NCBI GenBank assembly: GCA_035772785.1
Contig: JAOCPU010000079.1
Location: 34,617-98,616 of the forward strand
Direction: 5' to 3'
From: Phlebiopsis flavidoalba
Taxonomy: Eukaryota > Basidiomycota > Agaricomycetes > Polyporales > Phanerochaetaceae
DNA: 64,000 nucleotides
Shown here piece by piece: positions 1 through 12,870 of this stretch. Each line of letters begins with the position of its first letter. Within the stretch, counting starts at the first letter, position 1. The position numbers and the translations under genes were made by a program. The notes beneath the pieces are model-generated. The model was not told the DNA's origin. It saw nothing but the letters and a program-made list of their open reading frames with translations, and did not search any database.

Positions 1-480
1 CCATCAACGATACGTGTTCGACTTTCTGAGAGGCGGCCCCGCACGCGACTATGTCCTCAGCGAGGTACTGAAATTTACGAGTAAGATCGGTTATCTTCCT
101 TGGGCGCCAGATTTGGAACGGCTGGCGGCCAACTGTCATCCATCTTTCGAGCCGTTGACTTCCGCGTGATTTTTCCTTGCTCCCAGGAGCCTTTTTTCAA
201 GATAAACACGACAAGTTTCAAAGAAGCCTTGTCGGGATAGAGAGGAAGGAGGAAGAATATGTTCCTCGAAGAAGGACATCTTGACTTCACCCACAATCGA
301 CTCTTGGTAGCGATTTCTTCGAGTGTACACACACGGCGTGACGATGTCTTCACCTGCTAATGTTCTGAGGACAGTAGTGGAATCGCATGGAGGAGAACGT
401 TGTTGTGACGTTGGAATTGCTTGGGCTATTGATTGGAGAAGAAATGAATGGTTTGGTTTGAAACATCGCACAGAACATAG
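1..480 (-). repeat. Dispersed repeat arm A, degenerate coding-like sequence
   Basis: Read on the minus strand, this stretch matches the plus strand at about 28250-28530, so the two form an inverted dispersed pair. Both share a core that translates as a Glu-Glu-Ile-Ala segment, then a Ser/Pro-rich stretch, then 'PDKASLKLVV' here and 'PDKTSLKLVV' in the other arm, followed by a basic tail. The reading frame shifts several times in both copies. I do not recognise the protein family. It may be the relic of a gene or transposon present in several copies. The element probably continues past the window edge. Confidence 0.4.
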
Positions 481-3255
481 AAAGACATGTACAGGGTAAC
501 AAGAACGTTCGATTACTCGTATCAGATCGAGAGGGTGTTGGTTAACCCGCTCCGTAGCCAGTCACGGTTCCTTTTTATAGTGGTACGGGAGATCTGGAAT
601 TGGACCGAATGTTTTTACCCCCCGTAACTTCCTCATGAAGGCAACGTGGTCCTCATGCGTTGGTCCGTAGGACACAAATGTAACACAAGCATATGGGAAA
701 GATGTATGATGTTCGAAATACCACTGCCAAACTGGAGAAATTCAAAAGTATGTCTATGTTCCAAACTCCGACGAAACTACATGCTAAAGCCGGCAGCCCG
801 TGAGTATTGCGACACTTGTGGGCTTTCAAGATATCCGGGCACCCTAAATTTGGATAACAAGGTCAGCCTTGCACTACACGGTCGCAGTTGTCTGTTACAG
901 AGCAGAGTGAAAAAATGGAAAAACGAGGACCACTAGGATACTATGTCCAGTACTATGTAATCACTCATCAGGCTGAGGCTACGTCCTTACTCAGCAAAGA
1001 CTATGTATCGGGAGGTTGGGTCGAGCCTGACAATGTTCTGTGAGGATCTAACCTTCGTATCGATCTAACCCTTTCAAGTTTTCATTATCTACGTGTGTCG
1101 TCCAGCTGAGCGTGTTTTTCGGGGTATTTCGGCCACTGTCAGAGATTTTCTATTTCTAACGTCGTTCTAGCCCTTACCGCCCCCTGGGGCCGTGTATTGC
1201 TCTGGCTCGGAGCCTTTGATTTACTGACAGACTGCAAACCAAGTTCCTGTTCTCCATGAATTCCGTACTGAGTCATTAGTGTCGCTGGCGGCCACCAATT
1301 GGTTTCAGCCCTAGGGGTCCTATTGATCAAATTTGTCCCGGGCGAATCGCGACGATATTCCTATTAGTCCACCGCTACGTACTGTGGCTGCAGTGCTTGA
1401 CAGTTATACAAAATCCTCTTCCCCCCTGGCTTTTTCACCAGCGTGATCGTGTGAGTTCCCGCCTCCTCTCGCGACGACAAGTCATGCACTAGAGATCTAA
1501 CACTTTGACTAGTACTTCGAATTGTCATGAAAGCCTCCTCTATTGTCCGATAGCACCCGATGGTTCGTTCGAGGTCCAACGTTTAGCCACGTCTATGAGT
1601 ACGATTTTATCACCTACCTTGCCTTGGGACACAAGTAGGGACAACGTTAGTATGTCGTTACGCGCGTTTGCGCTTTTCAGAATACAAATATATCTAGCGT
1701 AGTCTATCTTACACCTATTTACGGGACGTCGTTACGTGTAGGTCACAAAGTACTTGGAGAGAAATATACTATGAACTATTAAGAAGGTTTTAATATCTGA
1801 AGCCACTGCAATTGATGAACAATGGTTTATGTTTGGAAGTATCTTGCGGTTTGGTGAAGTGTGAAGGCGGCCGCTGGTCTCGGCGTGTACTCGTGATACT
1901 AGTTGCTAACGTTTGCGGCGTCCCTGTACGCTTTCGACGTTGGCTCGTATTCGCTCACCGTAGATATAAAACAGAACGAGAGCGGATACCCTACTCTAGG
2001 ACAAGGACGGCAGCAAGGATCGTATCGCCCTTGTCACTTCTAGCTAAGGCTGCAAATATGTACGGCGCGAATTGCCGGGAAAAGCCAAAACCCGTGAGGG
2101 AGCGAAAGCACGATACCGCTGCCAAGACTGTGCGCGGCGACGGAGCAATTTGTGCGAAAACTGGAAAGTATTAACGAACGAGATTTTCAGGCATACCTGA
2201 AGCTGCATGTCTGGGAAAGGCTTTATAACGTACTATGCATGGAGTCCCCTAGAAAGTGATGTCGCGCCCTGGACCCCAACCACGCGCGAGAGCCTAACGT
2301 GTGGGTTGCTTGAACGATTCGTTCTCAGTTAACACACATCGACTTGCTATGCTTTCCTCTTCAATGCGCGCGCTCCTGAGCGCACCAGCCAGTGATGAGA
2401 CGGCCTATGGGGAGCAGGAGCGTTCCCAGACATGATTTGCCACCGCAACTTGTAGAGCCGTCAATTGTTGAAGCTCAAAACGACCGGTCAAGACCTACGT
2501 AGACGGAATTCATTTTCCCCAACCTCGTTATTCTTTCCCTTTTGATATTTGTGGGTCTTGTCCAGCAGTCGTGAGTTTACTTGGGCAGCGTGATCGACAG
2601 CCCGATACCCTACAAACTGAGGAAATTGACGTCTTGAGAGTCAGGAAATAGTAGTAGATGCATTAGATCACTCACAAGTGTGATGTAAGCCAGCAATTCC
2701 GGAGCTTTCGTGATACCAGTTGGCGGGGATATAGACCGCATCTCGTCGATACAAGCAGAGATGTATTCCGGATAGAGATTGATAGTGCACAGTAGGGTCC
2801 TGGTATGCAACGTACGTAAGCGAGACAAAAACGAAAGGTATAGTCGATGCTAGGGAAGGACGAGTTATTTCGATGCGGAGCTCTAGAATATTAGGAGTAG
2901 AATACATAAACGACCGACGAGAAGCGGGGCCCCGGCTCGCCAACCTACGCGAAACAGACACGACAAAAAGGGTGGCAAAATAAAAAGTGTCCTGATGGAG
3001 AAGTCGTGCCAGAGTGTCCCAAGGCTCGGGGAAGGCGTGAATGACGGGCGGACGGTCTACTGAAACGCGGGATGGTCCTGGGCGCTGCACAAACAGAAAC
3101 CACGGAGGCAAAGGTGGACGGAGTGACTGGAACCAGAAGAAAAGGGAAGACGTAAGGGTGGGTAACGGTGTTGAAGTAGATGGGGCGGGTTGCGTGACTA
3201 GATGTGGTGACAACCATGTCCGTTGGTGCGAGCGATAAATGGATGATACCAGACA
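481..3255. other. Gene-poor stretch, no supported gene
   Basis: Only short reading frames without consistent exon-intron structure are visible. A minus-strand frame around 1364-1579 and a pair of minus-strand frames around 2610-3290 have somewhat protein-like composition, but they overlap each other in different frames and match nothing I recognise. I see no convincing promoter, repeat or RNA gene. Confidence 0.3.
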
Positions 3256-3885
3256 TTAGAAATAAGAAGAAGCACCACGTCCCTGCGGACACGGACGGCT
3301 AGCATCCATCGTGCTGTAAAAGCGTGTATTAGTCGTGTCAACGTTCGACATGCGGCTGAGAAGCGAGAATACACACCAGAGAGTTTTTAGGGCCATGGAT
3401 AACCAGCACCCGTACCTATTTCCTGGTTTCGACTCCGACCAGAAAGTCAAGTTTGGGTCTACAAAAGAATGGAGCATCGCATACATCGGCGGCTGAGAGC
3501 TTAGCAACTTACTGGGTGTAAGCCTCCATGTGATTATTGATGTAGTCGGTCGTGGGGTATCGTGGTGGACTACAGCCAACGTTGGTCTGGTCTTTTCCTC
3601 TGATACACGCGGGACGTAGTCCACCTGCATGACGCCGGGGAACTCCATGGTGGTGAGGTCTATTTTCTGCCAGTTATCTAAAGGGAGAGAGTGGTTAGTG
3701 ATAGCCAGGCGTTGCGATGTCAGATTCATGGTTTCCACGTACTTTGACATGCCCAGGTTCAGAACGATATGACTATAGAAAGAACATGTCAACATCCATA
3801 CGATCATCCAATAGCACGCAATAACTGGCGGTCCACTCACCATATGGCTCCTCTTCTGGAATCCGGCTGGCGTTGCCCTACCCAT
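3256..3885 (-). CDS. Unrecognised protein-coding stretch
   Basis: A 209-codon open frame on the minus strand, unusually long for this left arm. Residues about 75-125 are ordinary in composition, including 'MEFPGVMQVDYVPR' followed by an acidic-basic segment and a Thr-rich stretch. Plausible introns lie inside it: one donor at the GTGAGT near 3840 and pyrimidine-rich acceptors further along. The true exons may therefore cover only part of the open frame. No domain is recognised. It could be an exon remnant or chance; confidence is low. Confidence 0.25.
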   Translation of the reverse strand: MGRATPAGFQKRSHMVSGPPVIACYWMIVWMLTCSFYSHIVLNLGMSKYVETMNLTSQRLAITNHSLPLDNWQKIDLTTMEFPGVMQVDYVPRVSEEKTRPTLAVVHHDTPRPTTSIITWRLTPSKLLSSQPPMYAMLHSFVDPNLTFWSESKPGNRYGCWLSMALKTLWCVFSLLSRMSNVDTTNTRFYSTMDASRPCPQGRGASSYF

Positions 3886-6800
3886 TGACCCGCCGGTTAC
3901 CCTGATCTGGCGCCTACAGCGCCTCGCTCCTATGCGGTACGAGGGCTGTCCAGCAGATTCCCAGGTGATGAAGCCATCTGTGGGAGTTGTCGGGATCGAG
4001 ACCGAGTACTACAAACAACCGTACTCCCGAAACTAAGGTCGGATGTTAGTAGGGGGATGTATGCAGTTAGAGAAGCGGACCAAACACAGAGCGTACTGTG
4101 ACACACCTTTTGGGGGGGGGGGGACCAGAGCCTTGGAAACATATTATCAGGTAGGTTCGTTCAGGCACGGACAATGGCCTGTTTGACGTGCAAGGGACAA
4201 TCAGCTGTATGCTCTCCTCTGTGGATCTATAATATCACTCACCACTGTCAGAACCCCCTTGAGGGATTACACAAGTTATCAATCTGTGTAAACCTAGAGT
4301 CTCACCGTAAATGAATCTTACCGGCTAACAGTTCGGCCGCCACGTAGACTCCGGGCGAACAGAAGGTCCCACGCGTCCGAGGGTATCGTTCAGTTTACAG
4401 ATAGTCGTGGTGAAAGGCGGCAATTGGGCGGACTGCGAGAACGAACCTGGCCTGGTTCCGGTCAGTCGTCTTGTTCTTCGTCGACTTAGAGAAGATCGAT
4501 CTCGAGTGGCACCACGGCCTGTGATTGACCGTAGGTGGCCACGGGTGGTCTTCTTCCAGGGCATGTGACAAAGCTATATAGATGATGGGAAATGGGTTCG
4601 GTACCAGCGGTGCTAATCGAGGTCATCACCGGGTTACGTACGAGAGGCCGCTGGACGGGGCAGCCACGACAGTTCGTTGTTTGTACTTGGGCCCGTGAAG
4701 ACAATCGCGAGTGAAGCGGCCGGCGTCGGGGGACCGCACAGTCCCATGACGATTAGGTTTGATTAGTGCATAATGCCGACAATCGCACTCAACTGTAGCT
4801 GCGGAGCATAAGGTGTGACGCTGAGAGAGGCGCATACATCAGGAGGAATTACGAGTATGGTTTCTATGGCATGCTACCGTCTAGAACGTCGCGCCATAGC
4901 GCTTAGGCAGAAACCCAAGTTGCCATCGTCCACGCACCAGGCCACTAGTAATGTGCGAATGTGATAAGCTAATCTTCCTGCAAAAGTAAAGGGGTTAGGC
5001 CTTATACTCAGCGTAGCCCCTGCGGTAATCCGAATTTGGTCCCGGAGAGTGATGCTGACCGTCGATTGTAGCCACTGACTGAAAGCTTCAAACTTAGTTA
5101 ACAGCTTTCACATGGTATGCCGGGCGTCCTTGTACTGGAGCCCTATGGAATCCGTGATTTTAAGCGAGGATGTCGTCGACCGATGTCTATCGTGATGACC
5201 AGGGGGCCCGTCCCTTGGTTGTAACTTGGGCTGGATCGTACCACTCCAAGTCCGCCGTTGATCCATACACATAGGTCTACTGCCTCCCAGAAGGGTCGTC
5301 TCCAGGGTAGAACGTCAAGATCCATCGACTTCGAACTCCTCCGAGAAGACCAAGCCTCATACTCCATGACCATCCAAGCCTGTTCGTGTCTTGGCACGCT
5401 GTGCGTCGGACGTATGCGATATCCCACTAAGCAGGAAGGGCATAGCCCAAATCTGGATTGTTCCGTCAGTCACGGGGCACGCCGATGTACGAGGAGCGGA
5501 TAAAACTGGTGGACTCCAGATAGCGCGGCACCTGCCCGGTGGAATTTACCTCACATTCCGTCAAGGCAGCAGGGTTCCGCGGCGATGTTGTCGGAGAAGT
5601 TGAGACGGGATATGCAGACAAACGGAGGTGTTAGAAAGCGTGGCGGATGAGTGATCACTGAGCACGCCCACGTTGCGGATGCCCCGTATTTGAGCAGACA
5701 AGACATACTTCACTTTCTCGTAGACGGCTCGCCGGTTCTCCATGAAGGAGATCCTCCTCGTCTCCTTCGTTCTTTATCAGGCTCCTACGTAGCGTTTCGG
5801 GCGCGGTCGTTACGCGTACAGGCACGAAAACCTCCTCGTGAAATCATCCCTGACGGATATTTTGTAGGCGGAAGGTAGGAGTGGGGAAAATATGGAGTTC
5901 GCGCCCGAGGAACGAAGCTGCCGAGTCTCACGATTTGCGATAACCTTGGTAAGGTAGCAAAGAGTCATTCTGGTCACGCAGCTAGTCGTAAAGAGTGAGA
6001 GGACCATGGAGCCCGCGCTAAGGCCAGATTGAGCGTTAGCAAAAGTCGAGCAGCGTGTGCGGCCCTCCCTTCGTGACGCTATGCGGCTGGTTGAGTTAGG
6101 AGTGCTCACTCGACTGAGGCCTGGGCTAGAGAGCGGACTGGCGTGGGTGGCATGAGGGTTGAGCGGTGATGGAGACGATGCAGTTGCTGGACGTTCCCGA
6201 AAAGGATGCGGACGGGCGGGCGAGAGGAGGGCGAACTGTCGGGCGGGAGGAGAGGAGCCTCGAGATTTGATTAGTCGTGTGGGTGTCCGCGGGCGGGTTC
6301 GCTGCCGTGCATATGTTCGTCGGGGTGCTGGACCCGCTGCGGGACGTGCTCCCCGCTCGTACAGCTAGAGTGAGATGGCCATTGTACCGACATTTTGTCG
6401 CCGAAACGCCTGAGCGACAGAGCGCAGGAAAGGAAAAGAGCGTGGTTGCAAGACAGACGGGGCTTATCGAGCCCGAAGTCACGGGCCGTGACAGTGGCAC
6501 ACCGTTGCCCGTGACGAGCAAGTGATCCCGTGACGCGCGGGACACACTGATCCAAGAGCCGAAGGAGTTTGGACGATCGCGCCAACTAAACAGCGCGTCG
6601 CACACAGCCGCACGGATATTCGACACGACCAGGTATGGCTTTCGCAATTAGCGTTTCGACGAGCCCCTATGCAGCTGACAAGCAGATATCTCCAGCTAAC
6701 AACGGAAGTATACAATCCTAATGCACATAATCTCAGTCTTTGAGATGCGGCCCATTGCGTAAATACGACCCGTTAATTGTGGTAAAAGTTCTAGAACAAG

Positions 6801-7600
6801 AACCTCCCGGTAGAGGGCGTACTTGCAAGCGGCGAAAACTGAGTTTTTTCCAAATGCGTCCAAACGTCGGGCTCCGACTTGAAAACTTCCTCACGGTGTG
6901 TAAAAATCTTCGCTGACGCTCACCGAAGTTCTTATGCGAGCGCTGAGTTATGGGCAGCGTTGACCCTTCGAGTTCTGCATGTGCTCGAGGCCATTTAATA
7001 TTCTCATTTGATGTCCTATATCTTATAGCGGAGCTTTATGCCGCACAACCCCATGCCCACAGATACGCGCCTCTCTCCCACACCCGGACTGTCACGGCGT
7101 GCGGCTACATTTGTGACCATGTACGCTGGGAATCATGCCAAGCGCGACTCGGCAACGCCGTCGGCGATAGACGGTCACCACTGCACTGCCTACGTCGTGC
7201 TCGACACAGCATGGGAGCCACGCATACCCCGCCAAAAAGGGCAAGTCTCGAGAATCCGGATCTTAAGCGGGACATGAGACAGACTGAGACCTCACACCTC
7301 CTGTATGCGCAGGTTCACTTGGGTAGTAAGTAATACACCCTAAACCACATGTATATTCTACATACATATGGCACACCCACTCATCGTGACAGTGAGAAAG
7401 CAGGAATCCTGGGAACATACTCGCGCTGCGCAACCGCACTCAGTCTACTCGTCGCATCATGAACGTACTCGCTCGCACAGGCGTTTGCACGTCGTACACG
7501 ACCTACCTCTTCCTCATCATCCTCATCATCCCTCTTCATCGCTCGATGTCTGTCAAGAAGAACCAATGGGGACCAATTTACGTGCGCAGATAGCCCCAGC
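3886..7600. other. Gene-poor stretch with a 12-bp G run
   Basis: No gene can be defended. Several short frames on both strands (for example minus 5143-5427, minus 6126-6647, plus 6277-6525) overlap one another and match no family. A run of 12 G at 4112-4123 is the only striking local feature. The composition looks like decayed coding DNA rather than clean intergenic sequence. Confidence 0.3.
4112..4123 (+). repeat. Poly-G tract
   Basis: Twelve consecutive G. Rare in fungal DNA and error-prone to sequence. Confidence 0.9.
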
Positions 7601-8640
7601 TTCGTTCTTACAAGCGCAAAGGTTCAAGTCATTCGAGCACTTCGGGATATCCTTCACCTCTCTTTCAAACTCTGCCTCCTGCTGCTGTAGCGCCTTCTTC
7701 CTCCGGTACTCCGAGCCCTCTGGCGACTTTTCACATCGCGCGGTCCGTCAAGGCTTCCAAGTGCAAACTCGGACTTTCCCCACCGGCAGCAAAGAATGAG
7801 TTGATGTCCTCGACATCCTCGGAGCAAGCGCAGTCGGTCCACGGCGCTTTCTTGGGGCTCCTTCTTGGCCTCTTGACATGCTTGTTTAATGCGACTGTAA
7901 TGGCGTTGACCGTCGGGATGCATGCAGCGCTCGAGGGGTTCGCGGAGCAGAATCTCGTACATAATTAAACCCAACGACTGTTGCGTATCCGCGATATAAC
8001 GAGAGGGCTCATCTTCGTGTGGGCGTGGAGCTCCCATGGGAATGTAGTGCAGCGAGTCGTTCCAGCCCCGCCGCGACCCACACCACCCTCCCGGGGTATC
8101 ACCGTCGTCCTCTGCGGAGAACACTGAGGTCCTCGAGGAGAGAGATTGACGCATAGCGCAGGAAGTCTGCTTCGCCTTGTGGGAGCGGTGTGAACGGAGC
8201 ACACGTACGCAGGCTCAAGCTACCGACCTTCGAGCCGCTCCTTCATCCGCGGCGCCAGCCAGCCGTCGATGCAGCTCTCGCATGTGCACGTGCTGCGTAC
8301 TAGAATCTCCTCCTTGCTGGTGTTCGGCATTTCTGATGTCGTGGCGTGTGGACCACGTTGGTGTACAGGTCCAGGTCGCAGACCGAGCGTGGGCTGTGAG
8401 GGCCCGGTCACGTTTCTCACTCCGGTGTAGTGTCTGCCGCGGGGGCAGAGTGGCCACATAGACTGATCGTCACGAAGGCTATTTCCAGACGCCCCGAACG
8501 AATATCCTGGCACGTCTTCATTGAGACACGACGTCAGATTATTAGACTTCGCGTCGAGGGAACTTTGTGTCTGAAGCGGAGTACGTGTCGTCATTGATAA
8601 AGTACAAGTACAGGAGGGAAACGAACCGCGAACATTGGAA
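7600..8640 (-). pseudogene. Remnant of an agaricomycete ankyrin-associated protein
   Basis: In minus-strand order the sequence encodes 'CTCESCIDGWLAPRMKERLE', a Cys-rich GWLSPRM-type signature I associate with a basidiomycete family often annotated as ankyrin-repeat proteins. Downstream are a segment ending 'SFFAAGGKVRV' and a C-terminal 'EREVKDIPKCSNDLNL', all in that family's order. The frame changes several times and I see no clean start. No canonical ankyrin repeats can be read, so the family name rests on the flanking motifs only. The reading is tentative. It ends just beyond the 3' end of the minus-strand aldo-keto reductase gene. Confidence 0.4.
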
Positions 8641-8689
8641 TGCACCTCGTGTCAAGCCTGGGTGCAGTAATCACCATCCCATCTGTGAG

Positions 8690-9988
8690 TTACGTCCAGC
8701 CGAAGACCAACTTCGTCCCATTGCGCTTCCGGGACACCGGGTTTTTCCCACCCCCACAGCTAATCATGCACGTTCTCTTGTGCAGCGACGTCAACAGGGC
8801 TACCTCTTCATCCCCAGTCAACTGGGGGGAAGTTCTGCCCCAGCGGAAAACCTTTCAGCTGATGGATGCGACAGGTAAAAGCCATGACGAAACTCACAAA
8901 ATAGGTTCGCCCTTTTGCCTTTCCGAGTTTGTGCACCTTTCGGCACGGCGGAAGTGCCTCAGAGCCACGTGCCACGCAAGGCTGATCTGGGGCAGGAGAA
9001 ACCCCAGTGTTTCCGTGCAAGCTCAACGATGGTAGGGTCTGAAGCACAATTCCAGAATAACCAGTCGGGGAGTACGCCGTCAGGACGATGCCGTGCTGTT
9101 TGCAGAACTCCAGAAGCTCTGGCTGTGCTTGGGGGTGCGGGTGCATCCTCAACTTGATTAACGGCTGGATAATCTTCGCAGTTTCTATAAACAGAATTTT
9201 CAGGGCTTTTTCAGGGGGTCACGTTAGATAACATCGCTCCAGCAGGACAAACAAAGGAATAACCTACTTTTTCACACTGAAATTGCTGACGCCAATGGTC
9301 TTAATCTTTCCGGCTTCATACAGCTTCTCCATATCGGCCCATGTCTCGTTGAACGTAGGCTTGTCGACGACAATATACTCGCCCTGGTCTGGCTCTCCAT
9401 TCGGCCCCGGGATAACGAGGGTTCGGCTTATCATCGATGTTGGCGAAAGCTTGTGGCCAGTGCATGAGGTACTGGGTACTGTCAGCACGGAGCCTCTCGA
9501 GCCAGCTAGGAGAACGAGCTCACAAGGTCGTAATACTCCAATCCCGCATTACCACACGACTCCGCATACGACTCAGCTACCTTGGCGTGGTGATGCAGCC
9601 TCCTGCAACCACGCCGATATCAGCATCCTGCCGATTTTTCAGACGCTGAGCGAGCGCACCCACGGAAGTTTGGTCGTAACCCAGATCTGCTCGCGCGGAT
9701 ATCCGAAAGCCTTTACAGTCCTCCCGACGACACCCTTCTGTTCCGTAGTCGTTGCTCGCGGTGGTGTCGAGGTGACGATAGCCGTGTTGTAGAGCCGAGA
9801 GCGAGCCACGGAAATGCGCTCTCGCGCTCTTCAGGCGTATTTTTTACCGACCAACAATCCCAAGCCTAGGCGAAACTTTAACTCTCATAAACGACAGGGT
9901 CGCACATTAGCCAATCACCAATTGCAGGCATTTTTAGAACCATTATTCAACGTCACGTTTTTTTCAACGCTTGCTCTGAGGCAGACAT
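8690..9988 (-). CDS. Aldo-keto reductase
   Basis: NAD(P)H-dependent carbonyl reductase of the aldo-keto reductase superfamily; substrate unknown, probably cytosolic. In minus-strand order: start 'MSASEQALKK' at 9988, 'VTLNNGSKMPAIG' (first strand of the barrel), 'YRHLDTTASNDYGTE' with the catalytic Asp and Tyr, 'WVTTKLPW' with the catalytic Lys, 'YLMHWP' with the catalytic His, 'KIKTIGVSNFSVKK', then after an intron of about 80 bp 'PAVNQVE', 'LLEFCKQHGIVLTAYSPTGY', the cofactor-loop segment 'SPAQISLAWHVARGTSAVPK', and the C-terminus 'KLVFGWT' with stop at 8690. The whole fold is covered at the normal length of about 300 residues. Six or more frame changes are needed, one at an A-run near 9970, so the gene is either decayed or carries sequencing indels. 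Confidence 0.8.
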
Positions 9989-11589
9989 GTTTGCTTGTCG
10001 TAAGTAGGTAGCTGTCGACGTGAGAGGCGTCGAGAAGCTATCGCAAAGCCCGCCCGGCATTGCGTCATTTATGAATACTTGGAGCTTGAGGCCAATCCTG
10101 GCTAAAACATGCAGCAGCGTACAGTGTGTGCGGGTTAGTAGAAAGTCCCGCCCCCTTGGGACTCCATAGAGCGCATGTCCAACTCCCAGAGGCACGGTCC
10201 GCTGCGGCGCGCCCCGCCATTGCAATCCAGCGTCCGCGTGATGGGTACATGAGTCAATGTCTTTAGGCTTTGTTCACTGCATGGTTGGGGAGGCCAGCAT
10301 CACGACAATGTCGTGAGGCTTGGGAATTGATGTGAGCAGGTTGTGAGAGTATCCTCCGCAGCCAACCTACTACGGCTAGTATTAGTCAGCTTTACGTTCC
10401 CCCCGAATGCTGAGAACGGGGAACTGGCGGATTACTAACACATGAGAGCTGTACACTTTGAGGCTTCTGAGGCAAGCTAGAGACAAAGCCTTTGGTACAC
10501 GACGCGGTATGCGGGTAATCGGGTAGAGCGACGCTGTCATTGTATATATCTCAACCGAGTGCACTTCCCACCTAAGTATGGACCGCTCAAAGGCCGCACG
10601 CTAGCTACACTGTGCGGTATGCATTGCTTGACGGGGGCCCGACGGGGTATTAGAGTACACCTAAAACATACTCCAAAGGCTACAGTGCCTAAATCGAGTG
10701 TTGAATCCATCTGGCTCTAACACGTGAAGCTATTACCAGATTTAGGGTGACACATGCCAAATAGAGAATCCGTACACCAAAAGCGTTGTCAAACGTTCAC
10801 AACAACGATACAAAAGTTCTTTGACAGCTTGATACATTCTGCTTACGTTCTTCCGAACATCGGTCCAATGGAACTTAAGACCGATTTTGTGCCACTAGCA
10901 CTGGGCCAGCTGAACTTGAACGACACCAAGAGCTGATACTATCCGTCTGCGTTAGCAATGCGCGCATAGCTCGTGAATATGACTCTTAAAGATTCTCAAA
11001 GGAGTTTTGGGGCTCAGAACAAGACTGAGGGTCGGCTAGATGATTGTCAATGTGTCGTCAGCTTATCGTAGACTGAAAGGTAAGGTCATGACGCTCTGTC
11101 AAAATTTCACGAAGATGGTTACCAGCCTTATAAATTAGACGAAGACTCCGAACAATTGTATACCCTGCCCGACCCCGAGTCTCTAGTGGATGCTACACCC
11201 GTGAAGACAATTGAAGCAGCCTGTAGTTTCCTCCGCCGGTGGTTGAAAGACCAGCAAACTCGAGAAGCGTCCCCCCACGCTCCATTCAGGCCTAAAAGGG
11301 AATGTTGGTCCGTCAAATGCAATGATTGAAGCTATTGACACAATATGGGGACTCTTGCGGGCGCCAACGTCTACACTGCCGTAGTTCCAGTATACATCCT
11401 GACCTCAAACAACTTAGACTTTCTGGTTCTCCGTGGTGAGAGTCGCGTCCTCTAACACTCAATGAAAACGGCGAGTTACGGTAAGGGGTGCTCGCTTCCG
11501 GTCTCGCTGGCGGCGCGGAGCGTCAGATAGCGTCCTCGTTGGCCGCGATCGTACTACCACTCACAAATACGGAAAAGACACGGCAATGC
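9989..11589. other. No supported gene
   Basis: No family is recognised on either strand. A plus-strand frame at 10754-10936 and another at about 11148-11330 ('PDPESLVDATPVKTIEAACS') read like protein but are short and isolated. The N-terminal exons missing from the oxidoreductase downstream could not be found here. Confidence 0.3.
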
Positions 11590-12659
11590 GGCCGCTCAAA
11601 CTTCGGCGTTGGTGTTGTCGTCCGCTCTGAAAATGCGTCCGTCAAGGCAGGGGACCACATCTATGGAATTTTCCGTACGCTCCATCATCATTCGGGGATG
11701 ATAGTAGGCTAACGATTGTGTCAACACGTAGCCTTCCAGAAGTACTTCGTCCTGCCTGCTCTGGACGGATTCAGTGTACTCGCAAACAAGGAGAACCTGC
11801 CTTGGTCCACCTACGTTGGTGCGGCTGGTATGCCCGGTAAGCCCACGCTCCGTCACACTTTCTCGAGCTCAGCTCATAACGTCCATTAGGCCAAACTGCG
11901 TTCTTCGGCTGGAAGGAATACTCCGAGTCCAAGAAGGGCGATGTTGTGTTCGTCACCGCCGGTGCTGGTACGTCAATCAGCATATAGCGACATTCGCGTC
12001 GATTCTGACACTCGCCATACAGGCCCGGTCGGCTCTTTGGTCATCCAAATTGCAAAGGCTGAAGGTCTGAAGGTTATCGCGTCTGCCGGATCAGAGGAGA
12101 AATGCGAGTTCATCAAGAGCCTCGGTGCTGACGTAGTGTTCAACTACAAGAACACCAAGACTGCCGACGTTCTGGAGAAGGAAGGCCCTATCGACATGTA
12201 CGTCCAAACTGGGTTGTCCATTTGATTGGGGATCTCACAGCAGTCTACAGCTACTGGGATAATGTCGGTGGTGAATCCCTCGACGCTGCCCTGAAATACG
12301 CCAACCAGAAGGCGCGCTTCATTGTAAGTATCGTTTCTATAACCCAGACCCGTTTACTCACAGCTACACGCGTAGGAGTGTGGCATGATCTCTGGCTACA
12401 ACGACAAGGCACCGCCGGTGACGAACCTCATGTCTATCATCGCCAAGGAGATTAAGATTGTCGGCTTCCTCGTGTTCTCTCTCTTCCCCAAGTACGGCCA
12501 GTGGTTCTACAGCGATATCCCTGCGCGTCTCGCGAAGGGGGCGAGTTCAAGTTCCTTGAGGACCAGAAGAAGGGCCTCGAGTATGCCGGTCATGCCATCG
12601 AGGACGTGCAGCGTGGAAGGAACCACGGCAAGAGTGTCGTTGTCGTATCTGAGGATTGA
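11590..12659 (+). CDS. NADP-dependent MDR oxidoreductase (leukotriene B4 dehydrogenase-like), 5' end missing
   Basis: Medium-chain dehydrogenase/reductase of the zinc-independent PTGR/LTB4DH branch, which reduces alkenals and enones with NADPH. Visible in order: 'FGVGVVVRSENASVKAGDHI' (catalytic domain), 'LPWSTYVGAAGMPGK', intron, 'AFFGWKEYSESKKGDVVFVT', intron, then the Rossmann fold 'PVGSLVIQIAKAEGLKVIAS', 'EEKCEFIKSLGADVVFNYKN', 'YWDNVGGESLDAALKYA', 'CGMISGYND', and the C-terminus ending 'GKSVVVVSED' with stop at 12657-12659. About 270 of the usual 340-350 residues are present. The N-terminal 70-85 residues, including the usual start, could not be found in the 1.6 kb upstream. Introns are about 50-70 bp. 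At least two frame changes are needed (near 11710 and 12540). Confidence 0.8.
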
Positions 12660-12779
12660 AGAATCTCCCGAAATATAGATCTTGAATAATTTTGTAACAC
12701 TATAGACACCGCGATACGATTAATTATAGCATATGAACTCACTTTACTCCATCAATGTCGCTATGGCGCGGTGTCATGA

Positions 12780-12870
12780 AAGCATATTAATGACCAGCGT
12801 CGGCGCGCCCCCGCGTAGCTTATGGTGGACATTTTGGGCGCGCTCACGTGCACCCATGTGGGATTCAAAC
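12780..12870 (+). repeat. Inverted repeat arm, left
   Basis: This segment resembles the reverse complement of about 14740-14830. The best-conserved core is a 20-base block around CCAAAATGTCC on the complementary strand, flanked by looser similarity over roughly 90 bases. It could be the end of a decayed transposon of about 2 kb. No transposase frame is visible between the arms. Confidence 0.3.

Noticed and set aside
2668..3213. A minus-strand 'AVYIPANWYHE' resembling the JmjC metal-binding strand
   Set aside because: The neighbouring residues do not continue the JmjC fold, no upstream HxD motif was seen, and another frame over the same bases looks equally protein-like.
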